64,000 nucleotides of DNA from Triglochin maritima (GCA_963682175.1 OY821772.1:57930925-57994924); one strand, 5' to 3'; positions 10,977 to 23,294 are shown, counted from the first letter of the stretch. The notes: a model not told the origin generated them from the sequence alone. Translations and numbers: made by a program.

Positions 10977-11976
10977 CAGTGGCGGAGCCACGTTATGGGC
11001 AGGTGGGGCAACTGCCCCACCTAGATTTTTGCAAAAAAAATCTTATTTTATTTATTTATTCAATCTCATATATTTAAGTGTATTGGCTTGAATTTGGTGG
11101 TATAATTGTTTACATGTTGTTTAATTTCAGAAAAGTTAAGATAATATTTTTACAAAAATTGATTTTAGAGATTCAAATTGAGACTTTGAAGTTTTTTTGA
11201 ACTACATTTGGAAATAAGTTCTAATCTTTTGGACTTGTATTGTTGTGTAAGTTTGATAATTTTAATTAAAAAATGAACATTGCATAGTTTTTAGTTAGCT
11301 GTTGTTGATGTTTGAGATTTAACTTTTTATTATTATGACGTGCAATCTTACTTTTCTAGTACAATTATGCTTATTGGCATGTTGTTATATCTCACTTTGA
11401 TATTGTCGAGTTAGTTTGTTGACTGAAAATGGAATGAAAATTAAAATATGCTAACATTTATAAGAAACTTATCTATCAAGGTTATTCTATACATAAGAGT
11501 CGTAGAATGAATAATAAATCTAAAACCTGCGATTCCACGACGAAAATAGTAATGACCATAAATAGTAACAATTATTATAAAATTCTTTTATTATAATTTT
11601 ATGTTATACTTATACACTATTTTGTTTCATCTGTTTGTCTATATTTTATCAATTTTAAACTTAAGAACGAACATAGCCAAAAAATCTTCCCAAACCACAT
11701 GATTTGTGTTTGTATATTGGAATTTAAGTTGTAAGAATAAAATTAATTTAACTGACGTGTCGTGTTTTATTGTTGTAAAAAAGTCTTTTGGATTTTTGAA
11801 TTTTAATATATTTAGGTTTGAAAAAATATTAAAAATAGGAAAAAAAATTAATGTTTTATTTGTTTAATTAATTAATTAATTTAAAATATCAACTTAAAAT
11901 TGTGGGTCCTCCAAAAAAATCGTGCAACGTGAAGAAATTCTGTCCCACCCAAAAAATATTTCTGAATCCGCCCCTG
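10977..11976. mobile_element. Non-autonomous hAT element, 1000 bp
   Basis: The element begins CAGTGGCGGAGCCACG and ends CTGAATCCGCCCCTG, giving terminal inverted repeats of the form CAGKGGCGGA. It is flanked by 8-bp direct repeats CTTGAACT (10969-10976) and CTTGAACC (11977-11984), one mismatch, as expected for hAT. The interior is AT-rich with no transposase reading frame, so it would depend on a transposase supplied in trans. Confidence 0.85.
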
Positions 11977-11984
11977 CTTGAACC

Positions 11985-13093
11985 GTATCACTTCAAATCT
12001 GTATCTTCATCTTGATACTAAAGTAGAAAAAAAGTAGAATGTGAATTATCATGTTATGTTTGGATGTGAGATAAAAATATCATGTAAAGTAGAAAGAATA
12101 AAAGTGATACAAAGGAAAGAAGTTGTTTGAGTTGTGTCAGGAGGTCGAAATTACGCCTCGAACTACCACATATATTTCCCCACCATATCGGTTTGTAAAA
12201 TTATGCCCCTGAATAATATCAGTTAATTTGGATATGTTCCTTTACCCTACTTGATGATTCTTAGTTAAACGTCAATTTCCACTCGTGTCCCCTTTTTCGA
12301 TGACTTCTGACACCGTATCCCTCTTCCGTTGTCTTTTGCAGCAGCCCTGTAGTCGGCAGCAAGGTTTGGGTGGACAAGTGATTTTTGTAATAAGAATGTG
12401 GGTCGTTTGGGTCAGATTGAGAGGAAGAGAATTTTGGTTTAAAGATGAATTATTATCTTATGTTTGGCTAAAACTTTGTTCTTGTCAATTGGAGATTGGT
12501 AATGCAAATTGCAATGTGAAACATTTAGTTTGTAATGCTGGAGTTGATGATTGTCTTAAGAATCTAAAGCTGATTATGAATCTCATGTTCTGTTGTTTGT
12601 GGTATTAAAATTCAGCAAAATTTTGGCATGCGATTTCATTTTAAATTTTGTAACTTTTGAAGCACTTAATATCATTTTGTTCTCACTTGACGGGTATAGA
12701 TTGACCTGATTGCTCAGTGTTTTTGAAATGCAAATACATACGCAGAATTAGGTAAACCCAGATTTGGGTTTTTTAGAGGTTCAATAAAACAATTTGGCCT
12801 TTCTTCGAAGGAAGGTATTTCCAAACCTACTATCAACAATCATGCTTAGATACAAACAATGAAATATTCAAAAATACTTATGGAATGGGTATAAAAGGAA
12901 ATGTGTTTTTTTGATGAAATACAGAAGGAAATGTGGATTTGGGGGTAAAATGAGAACATGCAAAAGGACAACGCTTCATCGGTAAACTGGGACAGAAAGC
13001 GGGTATAGCCTATGGATAAGTGTAATAAATCTCTGTAATTGGGTAACGGTTGATGGACTTTTAAGAGTGTTGGATCTCCCGTATATTTACTAA
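11985..13093. other. Intergenic DNA
   Basis: No gene supported. A 107-codon open frame at 12285-12608 shows no known domain. The stretch 12130-12260 resembles a dispersed plant repeat in style, but without a second copy or boundaries in the window I do not call it. Confidence 0.45.
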
Positions 13094-13291
13094 TTCTCTA
13101 GTGAGTCTAGGATTTAATTTTTCTAAATTAAGTTCCCACAATATTCACCACTTATTTCAAATTTTATCGTAGATTAAGAAAAAAACGGTTATGCTAATGA
13201 ATGATGATATTAACTGTAAATAAGATCCAATGGTGAGATTGTAGTGGGCTTAAACTAAATTTGATGAACCTGAACTTACTAGAGTTTGACC
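13094..13291. mobile_element. MITE, copy of the CTCTAGTGAG family
   Basis: About 198 bp bounded by inverted ends CTCTAGTGAG and its complement (near 13280). Its middle matches the copies at 28739-29095, including ACTGTAAATAAGATCCAA, the AAAAACGGTTATGCTAATG stretch and GGTGAGATTGTAG. This copy is more diverged at its ends than the 28.9-kb copy. A short antisense open frame running across it is a by-product. Confidence 0.75.
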
Positions 13292-14293
13292 CTACCATAA
13301 TAATATCAAATTGTTTGTATGGTATATGTATTGATCGTTCCAGGAGAGTTCTATCTTTTGTCTTCAGTGTTTGAAGTTCTAACTGATTAATTCCAAAACA
13401 GAAATCAGTATCTCTAGAATGAAACAAGTAAACTGAGGTATAGTAAAATAGATGGAGTATCAATATGTCCAATGGTCGTTTTTTCTGTTCCTCCACAGCC
13501 CGATGCCTTTTTGAGGATGTACTTTATGCGTACTCATTCCTCATTTTCATCTTCGAGCTTGCTTGACAACTCAAAGGTGGTTGTCAGTATATAATTATAA
13601 AGATGTGAGGATATAGATGCTAAAAACCCAATAAACATTTTTCACGGTCACACGTAACTATAGTCTATAGTAAAGTAAAAACTTTAAAATGAAATTTAAA
13701 TTTCGAGTCAAAAGTATTATCTTATATTATTAGTAAATACAAAATAATAATTATAAATAAAATAATAAAAAATTCGAGTCGAATCTCAAATTTTTTGATT
13801 CCGAACGACTCGTTTACCAAATCAAGTCGATTTTTTTATTTATCATGATCATATTCATTTTCAAGTTAAATCAGAGTCGAGCCAAAATTTTATCATGATC
13901 ATGAATATTTTTCCAATCGAGTTCGAACCAAACTATGAAGTCGAGCCAAAATTTATCTCAAACACTACTTATCTCAAACCAACAACAAACAAACAAAACT
14001 ACAGTAAGGTAAGGAACATCGACAGAAGAAGTTGTATCACAATGGCCAAACCCCAATCCAACATTCAGTACTTCCCACTCATCATCATCATCATCATCAT
14101 CTTCTTCTTCTTCTTCTTGTGCATTGCGACCGTGCAATGCGAGGAGGCGAAGAGAGGGAGATGGAAGGTTTTGAGTCGCAACATAGGAATCTCAGCCATG
14201 CACATGGTCCTCCTCCCCAACGACAAGATCGTCACCTTCGACCGCACCGACTTTGGCGCCTCCAACATCTCCCTCCCCTCCGGCATTTGCCGT

Positions 14294-14701
14294 TGTTGAA
14301 ATAACCTCAAATTATTAAAGAGATTAAAAGTAAATGATTGGGAGTTTCTGGATGAAGTAATTATGTGTGAGTTGTTTAGTAAGTTGTGAGAAGTAAATGT
14401 TGTTTAGGAAGTTGTGTGGGTTGTTTAGTAAGTTGTGTGGGTTGTTGTTTAGTAAGTTGTGAGAAGTAAATGTTATTTAGGAAGTTGTGTGGGTTGTTGT
14501 TTAGTAAGTTGTGTTGAGTTAATGTGAGTCTAGAATATTGTGTAAGTCATTTAATTCCCTCATTATAAATAGAGGGTTGATGTAAGTTGAAGGGTGTGAA
14601 GTGAAGTAAAGTGAAAGAAAAAAAGAGTTTTGTTTGTTACATCTTGTATCTCCTTCTCCTCCACCAAATAACTTGTCCAAATTAGATCTTGTTTCCTAAC
14701 A
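14294..14701 (+). repeat. 5' LTR of the copia element in GLOX
   Basis: 408 bp from TGTTGAAATAACC to TTTCCTAACA. The middle has imperfect tandem copies of a roughly 52-bp unit built from TTTAGTAAGTTGTG, AGAAGTAAATGTTGTTTAGG and AAGTTGTGTGGG. TATAAATAGAGG lies at about 14564 and is the likely TATA box. Confidence 0.93.
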
Positions 14702-14726
14702 AATTGGTATCAGAGCGTTGGTGAAG

Positions 14727-17700
14727 ATGAGTCCTGGAGGATCCTTAGTTGGAAACATTTCGGTGTCGTAACTCTCGAAGTCAAACTATGACAATTGGTG
14801 TATGAAGATGCGCGCTCTTCTTGGTGCGCAAGAGTGTTGGGAGGTTGTACAAGACGGTTTCAAAGAGCCATCCGAAGAGGATGTAGCGGCGCAATCCGAT
14901 GCGCAAGAAATGGTAACCCGGGAAAATCGGAAGAAGAACCAATGTGCTCTTTTTCTGATTTACCAAGGGTTGGACGATTCCGTTCTCGAGAAGATAGTCG
15001 ACGCAACCACGACGAAAGAGGCATGGGACTCCTTGCAGAAAATCTTCAAAGGTGCGGACCGAGTGAGACAAGTTAGACTCCAAACACTTCGTGGTGAAAT
15101 GGAGAGCATGAAGATGAAAGAAGGAGAAGGAGTGGTTGATTACATCACTTGTGTTCAAACGGTGGTGAATCAACTAAAGAGGAATGGAGAAACCCTAACG
15201 GAGTCGCGGGTTGTTGAGAAGATTCTTCGGTCATTGACCGAAAATTTCGAAAATGTTGTGTGTGCCATCGAAGAGTCACGAGATCTTGAGAAGATAACCG
15301 TTGACGATCTATCGGGCTCGTTGGAAGCATACGAGCACCGAAAGAAGAAAAAGGTGCAAGAGTCTCTCGACGAGGCTTTGCAAGCGAAGGTCAAAATCAA
15401 CAATGATAAGGCCTTGTATGTGCAACACAACCATAGCGGTCGTGGAGGCCGAGGAGGTCGTGGAAGAGGTCGCGAACAAAGGCATAGTCATCAAGAAAAT
15501 GGTGAAACGCAACAACCACAACAAAATTGGCGTGGACGTGGTAGAGGAAGCAATCGTGGACGAGGTGGTCGAGGTACGCGTCCGGATGTGAAGTGCTACA
15601 ACTGTGGCAAGCATGGTCATTATGCACGAGATTGTTGGTCGCCAAAGAAAGTGGAAGAGAACTCAAACCTTATGAAGGAGGATGACTCAAAGGAGAGTGG
15701 ATTCTTGTTGATGACACACCACGAGACCAAGGCCGATGACGATTCGGTTTGGTATTTGGACACTGGTGCAAGCAACCACATGTGCGGACAAAGGCACTTG
15801 TTCGTGGGAATGAAGGTTGTGACGAACGGGCACGTGTCATTCGGTGATGCATCCCAAATCCAAGTGAAAGGTCGAGGTAAAATTCATTTTTCTTGTGATG
15901 GCAAAGAGTGCGAAATCGAAGATGTCTATTATGTACCCGGCTTGAGGAACAACATCATGAGCATGGGACAATTGATGGAGAAGGGATACTCAGTCTTTAT
16001 GAAAGATCGAATAATGATGTTGAAAGATAAAGATGGTAAATCGGTGGCATGCGTCGAGATGGCATCAAATCGGATGTACAAGCTCAACTTGCAAAATGTA
16101 CGCGAAAAGTGCTTGCGAGTGGACTTGACCGACAAGGCATCATTGTGGCATTTGAGATTTGGGCACCTAAATCATGGTGGCCTAGAAGAGCTAGCTAAGA
16201 AGGGTATGATTCATGGATTACCAAAGATGAACTACACCAAGGAATTTTGCGAGGGGTGTGTGATGGGGAAGCAAGCAAGAAACCCATTCCCGACGACAGA
16301 ATTTCGAGCAAAGGAGAATCTAGAGATGATCCACACCGACATATGCGGACCTATCACGCCCGGTTCATTTTCAGGTAAAAGGTATTTCATAACCTTTATT
16401 GATGATAAGACTCGGAAGACTTGGGTGTATTTCTTGAAGCAGAAATCCGAGGCTTTTGGAACCTTCCAAAAGTTCAAGACGATGGTCGAGAAAGGAACCG
16501 GACGGTTCATAAAAGCATTGCGGTCCGATCGAGGAGGCGAATATATGTCCACCGAGTTCACAAAATTTTGTGAAAAACCGGGCATTAGGAGGCTACTAAC
16601 TGCACCGTACACCCCGCAACAAAACGGTGTAGCAGAGAGAAAGAATCAGACCATTCTCGACATGGTTCGATCGATGTTGAAGAGCAAGGGCATGCCAAAG
16701 GAGTTTTGGGCTGAAGCGGTGCAATGTGCGGTGTACTTGCAAAATAGATGCCCTCATGCAAAGCTTGGAGATCTAACACCACAAGAAGCATGGAGTGGGG
16801 TTAAGCCAACCGTGTCTCCTCTCAAGATATTTGGAAGTGTAACTTATGCACATGTGCCTAATCAAAGGCGCACAAAGTTGGATGATAAGAGCAAGCGGTA
16901 TATCTTCATCGGGTACGACGAGAACACAAAGGCTTATAAGCTCTTCGACCCAAATGACAAGAAGGTGACCGTTAGTCGTGATGTGTGTGTTGATGAAGAG
17001 AATGCATGGGATTGAGAGAACAAGAAGGAGCAATTCGTTTCAAGTTTGTTTGGGAATCCCGTAGCAAATGGCAATGGTGAAAATGATCTTCGAGGGTCAC
17101 AAGAAGACGACTCTCAAAGTCCTCGGCGTGAGTCTTCATCGACTTTTGAGGTGGGAGAAAGCTCAACCTCTAGAGCAAGAAGGCAAAGGCAAGAAAGTGA
17201 AAGTGATGATGAGCGATGACCACCAAGAATGAGGAGCTTGCAGGAGCTCTATGACTCGACTAGTGAGTTGCATTTGGTTTGTTTGTTAGCGGATGCCGAA
17301 CAAATCACGTTTGAAGAAGCAGTGAGACATCCGAAATGGAAAGCGGCAATGAATGAGGAGATCGCTTCCATAGAGAAGAACGAGACGTGGGATTTGGTAG
17401 AGCTACCAAAAGGACACCAACCCATCGGAGTAAAGTGGGTATACAAAAAGAAAACAAATGCTAAGGGTGAAGTCGAGCGGTATAAGGCTAGACTCGTTGC
17501 GAAGGGCTATCGACAAAAGGCCGGTATTGACTATGATGAAGTTTTTGCTCCAGTCGCAAGGATGGAGACCATTCGACTTCTCATCTCACAAGCGTCTCAA
17601 CTTCAGTGGCCAATATACCAAATGGACGTCAAATCAGCGTTCTTAAATGGCGTATTAGAGGAGGAAGTCTATGTCGAGCAACCCCCAGGTTTTATGAAGG

Positions 17701-18857
17701 CTGGAAAGGAGACGAGTGTACTGAAGTTGAGGAAGGCGCTCTATGGCTTGAAGCAAGCGCCTCGTGCATGGAACACTCGTATCGACGACTATCTGAAGGC
17801 GGTAGGATTCGTACAATGTCCATTTGAGCATGCGTTGTACTTGAAGGAATCCAAAGGTAACATTCTCATTGTTGCTTTATATGTGGACGATCTTATTTTC
17901 ATGGGAAATAATGAGGCCATGAGAAGAGAGTTTAAAGAGGTGATTACTCGCGAGTTCGAGATGACCGATTTGGGTCTTATGAAGTACTTTCTTGGTCTCG
18001 AGGTGAGACAAGGTGACTCTGGAATTTTCGTATGCCAAGAAGGATATGCAAAGGAAATCTTGAAGAAGTACAAAATGGATGAGTGCAATCTGGTAGCCAC
18101 ACCAATGGAGCTTGGAGTGAAACTCTCCAAATATGAAGATGGAGATAACGTTGACGCGAGCATGTACCGGAGCCTTGTTGGTAGCTTAAGATACCTCACG
18201 TGCACAAGGCCTGATATATTGTTCAGTGTCGGCGTTATGAATCGGTTCATGGAGAAGCCAAAATATGCACATTGGAAGGCAATGAAACAGATCTTGCGCT
18301 ATATCAAAGGTACGATACATCTCGGGCTCATGCATGTGAAAACCAAAGATTTCAAGTTATATGGCTACTCGGATAGTGATTGGTGCGGTGATGTTGGTGA
18401 TCGGAAAAGCACATCGGGATATGTGTTCTATTTAGGGAACACAGTTTTCACATGGATTTCGAAGAAGCAACCGATTGTCACACTCTCGACATGTGAAGCA
18501 GAATATGTGGCAGCGGCATGGTGTGTGATGCATGCTATTTGGCCGAGAAATTTGTTGCAGGATCTAAAGTTACAACAGATGGAGGCGACTGAGATCTTTG
18601 TAGACAACAAGTCCGCAATCGAGCTAGCGAAGAATCTGGTGCATCATGAAAGGAGCAAGCATATTGATGTGCGTTTTCACTTTATTCGAGAGCAAATAAA
18701 GAAAGGTACTATAGTGATGAAATTTGTCGCAAGTCGAGATCAAGCAGCAGATATTTTCACAAAGGCATTGCCAACTGAATTATTTGACCGAGGCAAAAAG
18801 GGTCTTGACATGATGGACGGACGAGATTTGAGGTTAAGGGGGAGTATGTTGAAATAA
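14727..18857 (+). pseudogene. Copia gag-pol polyprotein with three in-frame stops
   Basis: One continuous frame from ATG 14727 to TAA 18855-18857. Domains in order: gag (UBN2-type), arginine/glycine-rich linker, CCHC knuckle CYNCGKHGHYARDC (15594-15635), protease YLDTGASNH (about 15753), GAG-pre-integrase, integrase core (TDICGP about 16338, SDRGGEY about 16520), reverse transcriptase with YVDDLIF (about 17880), RNase H (YSDSDW about 18366). The frame is interrupted by TAA at 14769-14771, TGA at 17013-17015 and TGA at 17217-17219. No frameshift was seen. Each stop is one transition away from a sense codon. The product cannot be made at full length, so this copy is not autonomous. Confidence 0.92.
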
Positions 18858-19334
18858 CCTCAAATTATTAAAGAGATTAAAAGTAAATGATTGGGAGTTT
18901 CTAGATGAAGTAATTATGTGTGAGTTGTTTAGTAAGTTGTGAGAAGTAAATGTTGTTTAAGAAGTTGTGTGGGTTGTTTAGTAAGTTGTGAGAAGTAAAT
19001 GTTGTTTAGGAAGTTGTGTGGGTTGTTGTTTAGTAAGTTGTGAGAAGTAAATGTTGTTTAGGAAGTTGTGTGGGTTATTGTTTAGTAAGTTGTGAGAAGT
19101 AAATGTTGTTTAGGAAGTTGTGTGAGTTGTTGTTTAGTAAGTTGTGTTGAATTAATGTGAGTCTAGAATATTGTGTAAGTCATTTAATTCCCTCATTATA
19201 AATAGAGGGTTGATGTAAGTTGAAGGGTGTGAAGTGAAGTAAAGTGAAAGAAAAAAAGAGTTTTGTTTGTTACATCTTGTATCTCCTTCTCCTCCACCAA
19301 ATAACTTGTCCAAATTAGATCTTGTTTCCTAACA
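18847..19334 (+). repeat. 3' LTR of the copia element in GLOX
   Basis: 488 bp, 80 bp longer than the 5' LTR because it holds more copies of the internal roughly 52-bp tandem unit. Outside that tract the two LTRs differ at only a few bases (for example CTGGATG against CTAGATG near the start). The polyprotein stop codon lies in its first bases. Confidence 0.93.
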
Positions 19335-21429
19335 GCCGTAACGACACCCGGGACAGGGCGCTTACGCATGACTGCTCCGCCCACTCCGTCGAGTTCGACC
19401 GTTCCAATCGCCAAATCCGGCCTCTCACTATCCTCACCCACACTTGGTTCTCATCCGGCGCCCTCGACCGCCACGGCGTTCTTGTTCAGACTGGTGGATT
19501 CAATGACGGAGAGCGAGCCGTGAGATACCTGGACTCCTCTCACCCGGGAGGAGATTGGAGAGAGGATCCCACAGGTAATTAATTAAATTTACTTTGGCAA
19601 AGATTAACTTAGTTGTTGGTTAGAACTTAGAAGTAATATAGTGGTGTTAGGGCCTTGTGTTACTCATGAAACTATTTTAATCGTAGACGTAATTAAGAGA
19701 GAATTTTTCTTCTTCGCATGAATTAGTTAATTAAACTGCAAAATGAATATGCTCTTCAAAAAAATATGCAATGTGAAATTTTGTTGGTCTAATAACTTTA
19801 CAAAACTTAAGTACTTACATTGAGGATAATAGATTTCATTCTCTAATATACTCTTTTACACATTTTGTATAGGCAATCTAGGATTATTTTCCCAATAATG
19901 CATGGAAGCACTAGAATTTATTTTAAAACGAAAAGTAGTATATTTTTTATAAAAAAAGGAGTACTATAAATCTAGAATTACGCATGACTATTGAATTTGT
20001 TAGTAAAACAAGCTCCCAAAAATCAAAACGACATGCTCAATTATCAAACAAAAAAAGGGGTCAAGTAATGTAACAAATAAAACACGTGCTTAAATAACAT
20101 GAACCAAATTGCGTTACAAAAATCAAAAGTTTGAGTACAGATATATATGGTATTATGGTGGTTGTTAATTAAGCGTCGACATCATTATCTTATATACAAT
20201 TGTCAACATCAAAGCAAAGACCATCGTCAAATCAACATGCATGCATGATACACAACAGGGCTGTCAGTACGCCGGTGGTACTCGACCAACCAAGTCCTCT
20301 CGGACGGAGAAACGATCGTAATCGTCGGCGGTCGGAAGCAATTCAGCTACGAGTTCATCCCAAAATCAGCGAACATCCGATCCGTCTTCGACCTCCCGTT
20401 TCTAAGGCAAACTCTCGACCGGGAAGTGGAGAACAACCTCTACCCATTCGTCCACCTCTCCACCGACGGCAACCTCTTCGTCTTCGCCAACACCGACTCC
20501 ATCCTCCTCGACTACGCCAACCACCGCGTCGTCCGCACCTTCCCTCCTATGCCGGGCTCTACGGCCCGCAACTACCCCAGCTCCGGCTCCTCCGCCCTTC
20601 TCCCCGTCCACTCCTCCGGCGTCGCGGACGTCATGGTGTGCGGTGGGGCGCCGCCGGACTCGATCCTCATGGCGAAAAGGAATATCTTCCTACCGGCTTC
20701 CGACACATGCGGAAAACTAAGAATCATCGATAAGTCCCCCGAATGGGAGATGGAGACTATGCCTGTGAGACGAGTTATGGGCGATATGGTGCTTCTACCG
20801 ACCGGCGATGTGTTAATTATTAACGGCGCCGGTAACGGCACGGCCGGGTGGGGAATGGCGAGGGAGCCGGTGCTCAATCCGGTTCTTTACAACCCGTCGA
20901 CTTATCCTACATTCGAATTGTTGGCCGAAGCGGTGACGCCACGGATGTACCACTCCACCGCCCACTTGCTCCCGGACGGCCGAGTGCTGGTCGGAGGGAG
21001 CAACCCCAACGTGAATTACGAATTCGACAGGGTCCCTTTCCCGACCGAGCTTAGCCTGGAGGCCTTCTATCCGCCCTACCTGAAACCACCGGGGAGCGGA
21101 CGTCGACCGGAGATCGTTTCGGTGTGTCCGGGGTTTAAAATGAGGTACGGGAAGAAAGTGATCGTTGGATTTGCCACCGGGAGGGAAGTGGACGGCGAGG
21201 ATGTGATGGTCACCATGGTGGCCCCCGCGTTCGCAACGCATGCTTTCTCCATGAACCAGAGGATGCTGGTGCTGGACGTGGAGGACGTGAGGTGCTTGTC
21301 GGAGAGGAGTTGTGAGGTCGTCGGGGTTGCCCCGGCGAAGGAGGTTATCGCACCGTCCGGTTACTATATGTTGTTCGTGGTGCATGGAGAGGTGCCGTCC
21401 AGAGGGCTTTGGGTGCACCTTGAGTGATG

Positions 21430-21854
21430 ATTAGTGGAATTGTGGTTAGTGTGGAATTTATTTATTTGATTGGAGATTAGTTGATTTGTAGTTGTGGATT
21501 TGATTGTTTGACTTTTGTTTCGTCGCCAATAAAGTCGGTGCTGTTTCGGTGTAAATTTTCATTGATGGTGTCCTGTTCAAAACGTATGTGGACCAATTTG
21601 GCAATTTATCATTTTGTCCCCTTGTGCATGTAAGTTTTTTCCTCCTTCCCTTTGTGTGTGTGAGGAATCAACTATGATACATGAGAGTAGATACAAGATT
21701 ACCTTAGTTTTTGTGAACATCCAGAATAATTTACCCCTAAACATCCAAATTTTAGTTAGAGAAAACCCCTACCAGGTTGGACCACGACATGACTATTCCA
21801 TACCACGCAAATACTAATTTGATGATTTATCTAATCAACTTTGATGATTAGCTG
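21430..21854. other. GLOX 3' flank
   Basis: AT-rich 3' sequence after the GLOX stop codon. AATAAA at 21528-21533 is a likely poly(A) signal. No further gene seen. Confidence 0.5.
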
Positions 21855-22163
21855 TTAAATTTGATTGATCCACTACTTCAACAAAACCTAAGCACTTAGG
21901 TTTTGTTGAGGTAGTTGATCAACCAAATTTAACATGGTATCAGAACATGTTAATTGACCTGTGGGGGCTCACTCCAACCTATATTGTTCACGCGTAGACA
22001 CGGAGAAAAATTATCCCAGTCACGTGTGCAGGGGAGTGTTGAGAAAATAGTCCAACATTGCTAAACACAAAAGGTGTACAACACTCTATAATAGAGTTTG
22101 ATCCACTACACTTCACCTAAGTGCTTAAGTTTTATTGAGTTAGTTGATCAACCAAATTTAACG
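21855..22163 (+). mobile_element. TRIM-like miniature LTR element, 5' truncated
   Basis: A 3' part of an LTR (to AACA at 21934) is followed at once by TGGTATCAGA (21935-21944), an initiator-Met tRNA primer site. There is then only about 90 bp of interior with no coding capacity, then GGGGAG, then an LTR starting TGTTGAGAAAATAG (22037) and ending about 22163. Both LTR parts share GTTGATCAACCAAATTTAAC and the preceding CCTAAG(C/T)(A/G)CTTA stretch. The 5' LTR's own start is not recognisable, so this is a truncated terminal-repeat retrotransposon in miniature. No TSD was found. Confidence 0.65.
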
Positions 22164-22384
22164 TTACCTATTGGTGAATATTTCCAAAATTCTTACTCTA
22201 TCATACATATCAATTCAGTCAGCTTGTTGTAAATTTATTCGTATTTACAGAGAAAGCCAATGACGTGAACAAGATAGTAGCAAGCCAGCAACATTGCATT
22301 GTAAGCCATAGAGTACACTCAAGTCCCATTTCGGGACCTGTGTTTTGGCGTTTGCATTTCTTTTAGCAAACAAGCCTAAACAGA

Positions 22385-23030
22385 AACATTTGTGTTTGGA
22401 TTGGATTCTCGTGACATGATTCCTGTGAGAATTCAAATTCGAAGTGAAATTTAAGAATCATGATTCCTAAAATAATCAAAAATCGTTTGGATGGAAAAAA
22501 ATTCTTGTTCATGATTCTAAATGTTAAATGATCAGTATGTTCTTAGATTTAAATTTATATTGTTATTAGATTACTTTTACTAAGGTAGAATATTTACTAA
22601 GGTAGAAATATTTATGTTATTTTCTATTATTAAAAATTATCATAAAATACAATGTATAAGAAATTTATCTAATAAATATCGGAAAATATGAAAATATGTT
22701 TGGATTAAAATATATATCGTAAATTCATCAAATTTATTAAAATATATAATATATATGACATTTATAATTTCTAATTAGAAATTTATCGAATAAACATATT
22801 AAAATATGAGAGTATTATGATAAATACAACTGAATGTAATACAGTAAATGTGACTCTAGAGTTTGGATTCTTACAAAAAACTATAAAAATTCAGTTTTTT
22901 CTTTCTATACAAATTTCGTTGTTAAGAATCAAAGATTTTTACAGAATCTGGAAGCTGATTTTCTGGTTGTGAAGCAAAATTGGATTCTTATTGGATTTTT
23001 GTTGGAATCTAGCTAAGAATCTGTTGCCAA
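22385..23030. mobile_element. Diverged relative of the 23722-24331 Harbinger-like element
   Basis: Begins near TGTGTTTGGATTGGATTC and ends near TTGGAATCTAGCTAAGAATC. The interior follows that of the 23722 element in order: AGAATCATGATTCCTAAAA, CATGATTCTAAATGTTAAATG, the ATTTAAATTTATATTGTTATT stretch and TTATCGAATAAA. The ends are too decayed to show clear inverted repeats or a TSD. Confidence 0.6.
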
Positions 23031-23294
23031 ACTCACCCATGGGCTTGCAAACAACTTTTAGCTTTGAAGGTTGTGGTTTCATGTTGGGTTTTAGACCAAA
23101 TTTGTGTGAAAATGACGTTTTGAAAAACGTAAGGTTCATTTATTTCCCTCACTTTTGACCATGTACTCCTTGGTTATTTGCCCTACGCCAATCACTACTT
23201 GGTAAATCTACCCATAATTTATTGTCTTTTATCCAATCACATTATTTTCATGTATTTTTCCACACCACATTTATTTCTTGTATTTTGTTCATAA

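Larger units (their letters stand above)
14294..19334 (+). mobile_element. Ty1/copia LTR retrotransposon inserted in GLOX exon 1
   Basis: A complete element of 5041 bp, TG...CA, flanked by the 5-bp duplication GCCGT (14289-14293 and 19335-19339). Next to the 5' LTR is the initiator-Met tRNA primer site TTGGTATCAGAGC (14704-14716), and before the 3' LTR a polypurine tract (AGGTTAAGGGGGAG, about 18832-18845). Gene order gag, protease, integrase, RT, RNase H marks copia. Its insertion into a coding exon of an otherwise intact gene implies a fairly recent event. Confidence 0.95.
14042..21427 (+). pseudogene. GLOX: GLOX (glyoxal/galactose oxidase-like) gene split by a copia insertion
   Basis: Coding segments 14042-14293, 19340-19574 and 20259-21427 make 551 codons with no stop once the retrotransposon (14294-19334 plus the duplicated GCCGT) and the intron 19575-20258 (GTAATT...ACAACAG) are set aside. 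This is a usual length for plant GLOX. Residues 1-33 look like a signal peptide with seven Ile and five Phe in a row, so the enzyme would be secreted. Copper-radical oxidase ligands expected from the galactose oxidase family are present: Cys in DCSAHS (19373-19375), Tyr in RRWYST (20279-20281), Tyr-His in RMYHST (20948-20953) and His in THAF (about 21239). The family oxidises small aldehydes or alcohols and makes hydrogen peroxide, and is linked to cell wall and pollen in plants. The insertion lies in exon 1, so this allele is probably null unless the element is spliced out. Confidence 0.9.

Noticed and set aside
12285..12608. 107-codon plus-strand frame
   Set aside because: No recognisable domain; may be part of an old dispersed repeat.
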